From positions 60,464,457 through 60,528,456 of the forward strand of contig CM055905.1 in the NCBI GenBank assembly GCA_029582155.1: a stretch of 64,000 nt of DNA, in the 5' to 3' direction. The position numbers and the translations under genes were made by a program. Below, one piece after another: positions 57,223 to 64,000 of the stretch; position 1 is the stretch's first letter, and each line of letters starts with the position of its first letter. Below the pieces are notes generated by a model. That model saw nothing but the letters and a program-made list of their open reading frames with translations. It was not told the DNA's origin and did no database searches. This DNA comes from Panopea generosa. Its lineage: Eukaryota > Mollusca > Bivalvia > Adapedonta > Hiatellidae.

Positions 57223-59334
57223 GCTACGAAAGGAGAATGTAGATTCTTATCAGTTTAACACGAAGTTAAATGAAAATAAAATTCATGAATGTTTTGTGGT
57301 CTGACTGGTTTAATATCCAGTGACTGTAATTTCTGCCTAGCCTTAAATATTAAATTGCGTATTTTTATTTGAATGCAATGTACAGATTGAGCTTGTCAAT
57401 ATTGAATTGTTATGTGTCACGGTTAAACGCCGTTATCAACGTTGTCCAGAATGAGAACAAAAGATAAAGCGAACTATTAAATTGCTACGTGCTGAATCGA
57501 TTTCAACCACACATTCCAGGATTTGTATAAAAGTACAAACTAAAGTGCAATCACACCACCCTCGAGTATTACGTAGTATTTGAGGTAAAACGGTGCAGGT
57601 ATTTACGTTATCTCGCCTACCTTTTTTAGACTACATCTGTTATTTACCTGTTTTGGTCAAAACAAACAATCGTATTATGTTCCGTTCTCAGTAAATGATG
57701 TAATATCCTATTTAGTCGAATCAACATGCGCCATTTATTCAATATCACAGATATCACTTGCAAGGCGGAGCAACAGCTTAACCTATCTGAGGCTAAGAGA
57801 TCACATTTCAAGATAACATAAAATTGAAGTTTCGTGCATTAGGCTGTAACGCAGGAATTAAAATAGACGCTCAAGTTCCCTCATCTGTCTGATACAAGGT
57901 AAATAATTTTTAAGTTTAACTTTCCAAATCGTTACTTATTGTATACTAAATCTCAGGAAATACTTATCTTATTTGATCAGACAATTACACCTTATGCTTC
58001 ATGTACATAGCATATATATTTTATTAATCATTAAGACGTAAAGTTGATCTATACTTAAACAAGGCTTCTGTTTCACCAACATTTTACTTAAATACTTAAC
58101 TAAGTTTTGACTGGTTGTTTATCTATTTTATAATCAATATCAATGAAACAATATGCAGTTTAATTGGAACCAGTCTAAAATCATGATCATTTGGCTGCTT
58201 TTCTGAGATTTAAGTTTTTAAGTATATGTTGATTAAACAGGAGCCAGTACATTAAATGTGCACTTGTGTATTATGCATTTACTTAGCTAAGTGAATATTA
58301 GTGAAACATAACCCAGGTCACGTGATTGCATTTGAAATCATTATTATTGTGTTTTAAAAATTATCTGTCGACAGTGATATAATCTGCACATAGTTTCCTA
58401 GTTTCATAGTGCCCGTCAAGCATACGGTATACATATAAAACGCAACGAAAGCAAGTTTAGTACATAAATATATATTTGCACTAACAAGTGAAATACGAAA
58501 TGCATGTAGCGTATGTACTTATAAATACATAAATTGTAAATGCAATAATGCACTGAAGAAGATTTGCAGTCATGTTTGGTAAACTATACTCTTTTTGTAT
58601 AGTTTAATAATATCTTGAATATTATATAAAATTATTCACTGTAAAAAGTATAAAGTGATACAATTTTCTACCAATAAATTCAATTAAATATATTAATGTT
58701 TTTTACACTATATACTTAAAACATTTATGACGCTGAATTCAATGTAGATAAACTTTTCTGTCAGTGGATTCAATACAACAATTATGCCACTGTATTCAAC
58801 ATAAGTATATAATTTCAATCAAATTATAATTCTGTATCTTAATTCAATAACATTATAACATATCTGCCGCTGAATTTAGATTAAATATAAACCAATAAAA
58901 GATAACTCCAATAAAATTATTTACCACTCGTGACTTATTTATATTTGGATATATTATCATATGGACCAAAGTGTGTATGAAAAATAAGTTAAATGAATAG
59001 AAAAAGATATGAAAATATATAATTGGATTTAATCAATTTGTATTTAAGAAATATCAACATTTCTTCTTCTCAATTCAATATAAATTTGATAAATTATAAG
59101 ACTAGAAACAATTATAAAACTATAAAAATTTGGGAGTTTGGGAAATAGTCCAATATAATGAGTTCTGACACTAAATTCAATATAGAAGTATATAAAGTTA
59201 TTATTTTGTGTTTAAATCAGAATCCAATTCAAAAAGAATAGTTGAAACAACTTGACTCTAAAGTTCCACGAAACTGCGCCCCTGTATTAGTACTAATGAC
59301 TTTCAACTGTGTTTTGGATAACATTACGCGTAAA
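57223..59334. other. intergenic region upstream of the PTCHD-like gene
   Basis: No coding sequence. GATACAAG followed by GTAAAT at about 57898 could be the donor of a non-coding first exon. Between 58730 and 59185 a degenerate motif CTGAATTCAATA recurs seven or so times at irregular 30-100-bp spacing. Confidence 0.35.
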
Positions 59335-59622
59335 TCAAGAGTTGTCAGAAGACAACAAAGCTCGCCCCTGGGTGTCTAAGTTGAAAAAAACATAACTGTG
59401 CCAAAAATGCAATCCAGAGTTATGGTTCTTGTCTGTGTGTGTTCCATTGATGATAGTGAACACACATGCGACGTTTCATTCACATCCAATGAGTGGTTGC
59501 ATAGATATCTGAAACTTAAACGCAGAAGTTTAAGCTGGGTGTCTACAGACGACGTCGACGACGCCGGGGTCATGGAAATTGCTCTCCTTGGACTTTGTCC
59601 CGGCGAGCTAAAAGCATTATAG
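59335..59622. repeat. GC-richer dispersed element
   Basis: Stands out from its AT-rich surroundings: CAAGAGTTGTCAGAAGACAA, TGTCTACAGACGACGTCGAC, GACGCCGGGGTCATGG and CCCGGCGAGCTAAAAG. This looks like a repeat, but no second copy is in the window, so the family is unverified. Open frames on both strands lack splice or start context. Confidence 0.4.
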
Positions 59623-59776
59623 TAAGATATTTTAAAATATAAATGAATGATTCGTAAAGAAATGTCAATCAAGAATCAGATGCATGACAAAAGTCAATTG
59701 AAATATAAATGTACTGCCAGTTTTATAACATCCAAAACCACATTCATAGTATATTTATCTTTTTTTTTAAGGAAAA

Positions 59777-60638
59777 ATGACATGCTATGAAAAGGTTGAA
59801 ACAAAGATTGGAGATTTTTTTCACTGGTATGGAAAATGTCTTTCAAATCATCCATGGAAGATAATGATTGCTATTCTTCTCATGAACGGACTTCTGGGTA
59901 TAGGAATGCTAAAGTTGGAACCCGACACCGATGTTGCTAGAGTTTATACACCAATGAACAGTCAGGCCGTAAAGGACGAAGAACGGGTCCAAGCTTTATT
60001 TACAGACAAAAGTGGCACTGATTTCTACAGCTATCAGCTTACGATTGCTTCTGTATCAGCAACAGTTATAATTAAACCTTCCAGGGGAAATATACTTGAC
60101 ATATCGTTTCTTGATGAGTTGAAAAAATTGTACAAATATATAAATGACACAATGATTGACAATGACGGACAGTCAGTAATATATAAGGACATATGCGCCT
60201 TGCGAGACGGTAAATGTGTGGTTGAAGGAGACGTATTTCTGACACCGGAGTTCAAATCAGGCGTATCAAATAAAAACATTTCCTATCCAATATTTACTCT
60301 GACATCTGGGGAAACTGTTAATCTAAAATCTTTACTATCCGGCGTGGAACACACGTCTGGAAAACTCTCACAAGCGACGTACCTGAAACTCAAGTTTTAC
60401 ATAAGGTCCGATTCACAAAACTTCATCGATCTGTCGAAGATTTGGCTCAAAGAATTTCTGAACAGAATGGAAACGTACAGCACAAATAGTTTCGACTTTG
60501 CATACGCGCACTACGATTCTCTGAGCGATGAACTAAGTGCAAATATTGGCGGTGACATTGGACTGTTCTCTGCAACGTTCACTCTGATGATAACGTACGC
60601 TTGCTTTGCTACATTCTCGGCAAGACAAGACTGTGTGG
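59777..60638 (+). CDS. PTCHD-like exon with start codon
   Basis: Begins MTCYEKVETKIGDFFHWYGK, five bases after a TTTTTAAG acceptor, implying an upstream non-coding exon. It ends FSARQDCVG with a GTAAGT donor. It holds the first membrane helix, the extracellular domain and most of the second helix. Confidence 0.9.
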
Positions 60639-63600
60639 GTAAGTGCACACATGTTGAATTAATTGAAAAATAGCGTTTCCTGCGTTGTTCGAAATTGAAA
60701 TATCGTTGAAGCCAATGTTAGGGGGTGAGGGAGATGTTAAATATTTAATTATTTCTCATGAAAATACTGTAAAATTCTTTTTTTTTTTGGAAGTGTTCTG
60801 TGCTTTCAGGGTATCCTTTCACCATGAACTAACATCTGGTACGTTGATTTATTACTAATAATACACATGGAGTTATAGCAATATTGTGTAGAAAAGGGAT
60901 CTAGTCCGAGCAATATAAGGTTTTGTCTTCTGATAGGTTATGGATTAGAGTCCAGTTTGGTTTATATATTTCATGCAAACGTATTTTTTCCGTTTACCTG
61001 CGAAAGACGACTGTTCTTTTCATATTTATTTTAAAGCATCACCCAAAATACATCTGAATGTTATGTAAAACATGCTATGTGTTAACATGCGTTGTTACGC
61101 ATTCACTCATGCAGAGTATTATTCTACCTTATATTTCAAATTTATGTTTTGTGGCTTTTATAAGACTATTTTTGTTTATTGATATTCATCTCTAAAATAT
61201 TGAACTGACATTATATTCTTATCATGTTGGTGATAATGCCTAGTGTCTGTTATCATGCATCTTCAATACGAGTAAAGAAACATTACCATTTCAATCTGAC
61301 AAACACGCCATCTACTTATTACTTCTGTATCACCATGTTAAATATTCATTTGCATCACTTCAAACAATTCTGTGTATTTAAATATGATATTTAAATACCT
61401 GAATTATGTTCAATACATGAATATATGCGAACAACGAAAATTATGTAAAAACATTATAAAACTGTAATACTTTCAGGGGTTTCATTTTAGTTTAAACTTA
61501 TTTATTTTACGTCGATTGTGAAACAAGTTATTACAGTTTGTACAAATCACGCTAGAAGTATTTCTGGGTAGACTCATTAATAAGCATATAAGGAAAAAGT
61601 ACCTTGGTCAAGGACATCACAATATGATGCACTACAATTGAACAACGCGCTCTACAAAAGGGTGTCGTGTAGTCTCCATGATGTCAGATTGGTTTGGGGA
61701 TGTCTCCGGGTTTTTTTCCTTTTGTGGGGGAGGGGTGTTGCAGTTAGCTTCATCCAAATAATGTTTTGAAAAGAAGACGCACAATCTTTGATGGCGAATT
61801 GTTTCATTAGAATGTGAAGAACGTGTGATAACTAAACTATAATAAAAATACTGTAGGACCATATATCAATTTTTCAGGCTTTGTTTTGCAATAATTTACG
61901 CTACGCCGCTGACTTTAGTATAATATTTTGGAATCTTAAAACGGAAAGTTTGCCTATAAAGATCAATACAATATAAAAGGTAAATTTTAAATACAAATCG
62001 CTTATGCGTGTTATTGTAAAAGTAATAATTAAAAACAAACTTTGAATGTCATTTGTTCTGTTTACAACACACACCAATGTCATCCCTGCATATGATGTCG
62101 CGCCGTTTAATAATAATCATAAATATTACAACAAAAAATCTTCCGTGATAAAGATTATCTTTTTTTAAGTTTTGCACATATGAGACTAGTTTGTTAGTTG
62201 CTGTTTGTTTTTTGCTTTGCTGGTATATGCAGGCATAGGTCAATCGATCAATCATCGATGTAGTTTCCATTTTTAACTGTTTTTTGGTGGCCAACACTTT
62301 TGAATGTTTCATCCCCCTCGCCCCTGAACGAACTATCACATGCGTAATAAGCTATGCAAAAATATTAAAACACGTAACCCGGTGAGGTTTGCCGGTACCC
62401 TGGAGGAATGTTCATCGGTTGCTACCAAAATGCCGGTCTGGGTTTGTGTTTTTAAAATCCTTTCATTAAACTAGACGAGTGCAGACATAGTCACGCGTTT
62501 ACTGTAATTTTATTCTGATCTGGGACCCGTGTTTTAAAAATGACCAAGATATAAAAACAAACACGGATTATTCCACAGAAAAGACTTGTTCAAATGGCTA
62601 CACTTAGATACGTTGCCGAGGTGTTTGGGAAAAGTCAAACCTATTGTCCCTCTGTATCGGGGACGATGATCCCTCTGTACCGGGGAAAGTACTCCCTCTG
62701 TGTCGGGGACGATAGTCCCTCTGTAACGGGGACGATAGTCCCCCTCCCTCTGTATCGGGGACGATATTCCCTCTGTACTGGGGACGATATTCCCTCTGTA
62801 TCGGGGACGATATTTCGAATAGTTCTGCGATATCTTGTGACAATTAGTTTTGACTGTTCCCAAAATCACATGAAATAACTGTATATTATTGATTGGTTTA
62901 TAAGTTTTACACTTAAAATAGTCCTTTTTCATTTTTGAATTCTCAATTAATATTTTATTTGCAGTTCTAAACCGTCTTGTTACATCGTAGGAAAATAACA
63001 CTATGTCGGTTATACAAGTGTCAATAATTTCAGGTAACAGAATGATGCTTGGTTTCGGAGGTGTACTAGCCGCTGGACTTAGTATAGTAGCGGCGTTTGG
63101 TCTCGTTAGTGCATGCGGAATGAGTTTCGTCAGCATCGTTGGGAATGTTCCTTTTCTAATTATAGGTAAGGGAATGTTCCTTTTCTAATTATAGGTAATA
63201 GTTTGCTGTTGGATATGCTTTATTTCTAATTATAGGTAAGGGAATGTTCCTTTTCTAATTATAGGTAAGGGAATGTTCCTTACCATTATAAGTAATAATT
63301 TGTTGATGGAAATGCTCGATTTCTAATTAAATACTAACTAAAACAAAAATAGAAAATTTGCATGGTGTAACTGCTTATGAAATGCCCATATATATATATA
63401 TATTTCTCAATTTTCGATTCATAAATATATTATTAAATCTGTACTGCGAAGGTTTGTTGTCACTCAACAAATTAGTATTTATTGAACCACTCGACAGTTA
63501 TTCCTATTTATATTGAAACGGCCTTAAGAAATTATTTTAAATAAAAAAATCAAATACAGTATAGTTTCTTTTATGAGTTCGTATAGTAAATAACAGTTTA

Positions 63601-64000
63601 AAACTGTGCTGATTATTTGATTGATCTTATCATAATTTGCTCTTTATTGACTAGTATAAATTAGTTTGACATTCGTTTAGTCACTTAAGTGCGTTACACT
63701 CTTCAATATTGGAGGCTGAGAAGATTTATGATTTAGGTCGTGTAAAATATCATAAGAAGAAAAACCGAATATTATACTAGTGAGCCTATTAGAATAACTA
63801 CTTTTAATCGGTTTGGTAAATCAACAAAATATCTAAAATTCGATATTATTTCATTTTCTTAATTTTAGGTAATTGCAGTTATTATTCAATTTTTAATATC
63901 ATCACGTCATACTTGTGTTTTTATGTGATTGCTGTAATGCTATTTTGTGATTTGTTACTAGGTATTGGTGTTGATGACATGTTCATCTTACTTTCTGGTC
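59777..64000 (+). CDS. patched domain-containing membrane protein, N-terminal part (3 exons)
   Basis: A member of the Patched/Dispatched/NPC1-like RND transporter superfamily (PTCHD3-like), a multi-pass membrane protein. Visible order: cytosolic N-terminus; first membrane helix at about residues 28-47 (IMIAILLMNGLLGIGML); a large extracellular domain starting LEPDTDVARVYTPMNSQAVK; a second helix (LFSATFTLMITYACFATF); then the sterol-sensing-type core (GGVLAAGLSIVAAFGLVSAC, VGNVPFLIIGIGVDDMFILL), including the GxxxDD of helix 4. Exons 59777-60638, 63034-63165 and 63962 onward join in phase. The rest lies off the right edge. Substrate and role are unknown. Confidence 0.9.
60639..63033 (+). other. 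PTCHD-like intron 1
   Basis: Non-coding, AT-rich; the only structured part is the short minisatellite at 62645-62815. Open frames on both strands have no homology I recognise. Confidence 0.6.
62645..62815. repeat. 22-bp GC-rich minisatellite, about 8 units
   Basis: Units of TCCCTCTGTATCGGGGACGA plus TA or TG, with variants (ACCGGGGAAAGTAC, GTGTCGGGG), in an otherwise AT-rich intron. Confidence 0.9.
63034..63165 (+). CDS. PTCHD-like exon, sterol-sensing core
   Basis: Encodes NRMMLGFGGVLAAGLSIVAA, FGLVSACGMSFVSIVGNVPF and LII. Acceptor TTTCAG, donor GTAAGG. The last 25 bases of the exon with its donor are repeated downstream in the intron. Confidence 0.9.
63141..63300 (+). repeat. tandem copies of an exon end with its splice donor
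   Basis: GGGAATGTTCCTTTTCTAAT followed by TATAGGTAA occurs at the true exon end and again near 63171 and 63240, and in a decayed fourth form (GGAATGTTCCTTACC) near 63269. Shorter spacers (TTTGCTGTTGGATATGC) separate some copies. Confidence 0.92.
63962..64000 (+). CDS. PTCHD-like exon, truncated by the window end
   Basis: After a TTACTAG acceptor it reads IGVDDMFILLSG, the conserved helix-4 motif of patched-type proteins, in the phase left by the previous exon. Confidence 0.9.

Noticed and set aside
59398-59622. A short plus-strand gene ahead of the patched-domain gene
   Set aside because: The segment looks like a GC-richer dispersed repeat, with overlapping open frames on both strands and no splice or start context.
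62594-62878. Open frames on both strands across 62.5-63.1 kb
   Set aside because: They read through the 22-bp minisatellite and the end of a patched-domain intron and show no recognisable protein.
1-64000. CRISPR arrays, operons or bacterial-type regulation
   Set aside because: The window is intron-rich animal DNA. The tandem arrays are contiguous minisatellites without unique spacers.

Overview
The window is eukaryotic nuclear DNA. It is AT-rich, with GT-AG introns, many tRNA-derived SINEs, MITEs and long minisatellites, and its genes have animal-type protein sequences. The mix of an animal-type polyketide synthase, a patched-domain gene and these repeat families fits a lophotrochozoan, most likely a bivalve mollusc. 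That placement is inference; nothing was searched.

Layout. (1) 1-21.2 kb, minus strand: the 5' two-thirds of INTS5 (Integrator complex subunit 5). I could chain fourteen coding exons with consistent phases, from a 17-codon first exon at 21155-21205 to an exon at 48-244; the 3' part lies off the left edge. Its introns hold SINEs, two copies of a MITE with about 9-bp target duplications, a TTAA-flanked MITE containing a 25-bp minisatellite, a SINE-like copy containing a 30-bp minisatellite, and a 5.5-kb DNA transposon (2695-8177) whose decayed gene carries about 40 copies of an 84-bp repeat. (2) 21.2-33.8 kb: mostly non-coding, with a 1.3-kb triplet-repeat tract, hairpin elements and a 60-bp minisatellite. 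(3) 33807-53976, minus strand: a complete eight-exon animal polyketide synthase gene of 2688 codons. Its order is KS-AT-DH-(structural KR, degenerate ER)-KR-ACP, then a condensation-like domain with a broken HHxxxD motif, then a PH domain supplied by the last two exons. Its first intron carries a decayed LINE on the opposite strand, itself interrupted by a MITE. (4) 54.9-56.7 kb: a 90-bp minisatellite (about 20 units, partly organised in 180-bp pairs) lies upstream of the synthase. (5) 59777-64000, plus strand: the first three coding exons of a patched-domain (PTCHD-like) membrane protein, running off the right edge and divergent from the synthase.

The outstanding item is the synthase. KS, AT, DH, KR and ACP keep their catalytic residues. 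The ER has lost its glycine-rich cofactor loop. The tail joins a probably inactive condensation-type domain to a PH domain, an arrangement I do not recognise from described animal synthases. A partly reduced, polyene-like product made near a membrane is a reasonable inference. A second theme is that three of the minisatellites sit inside recognisable mobile elements, showing where the arrays began.
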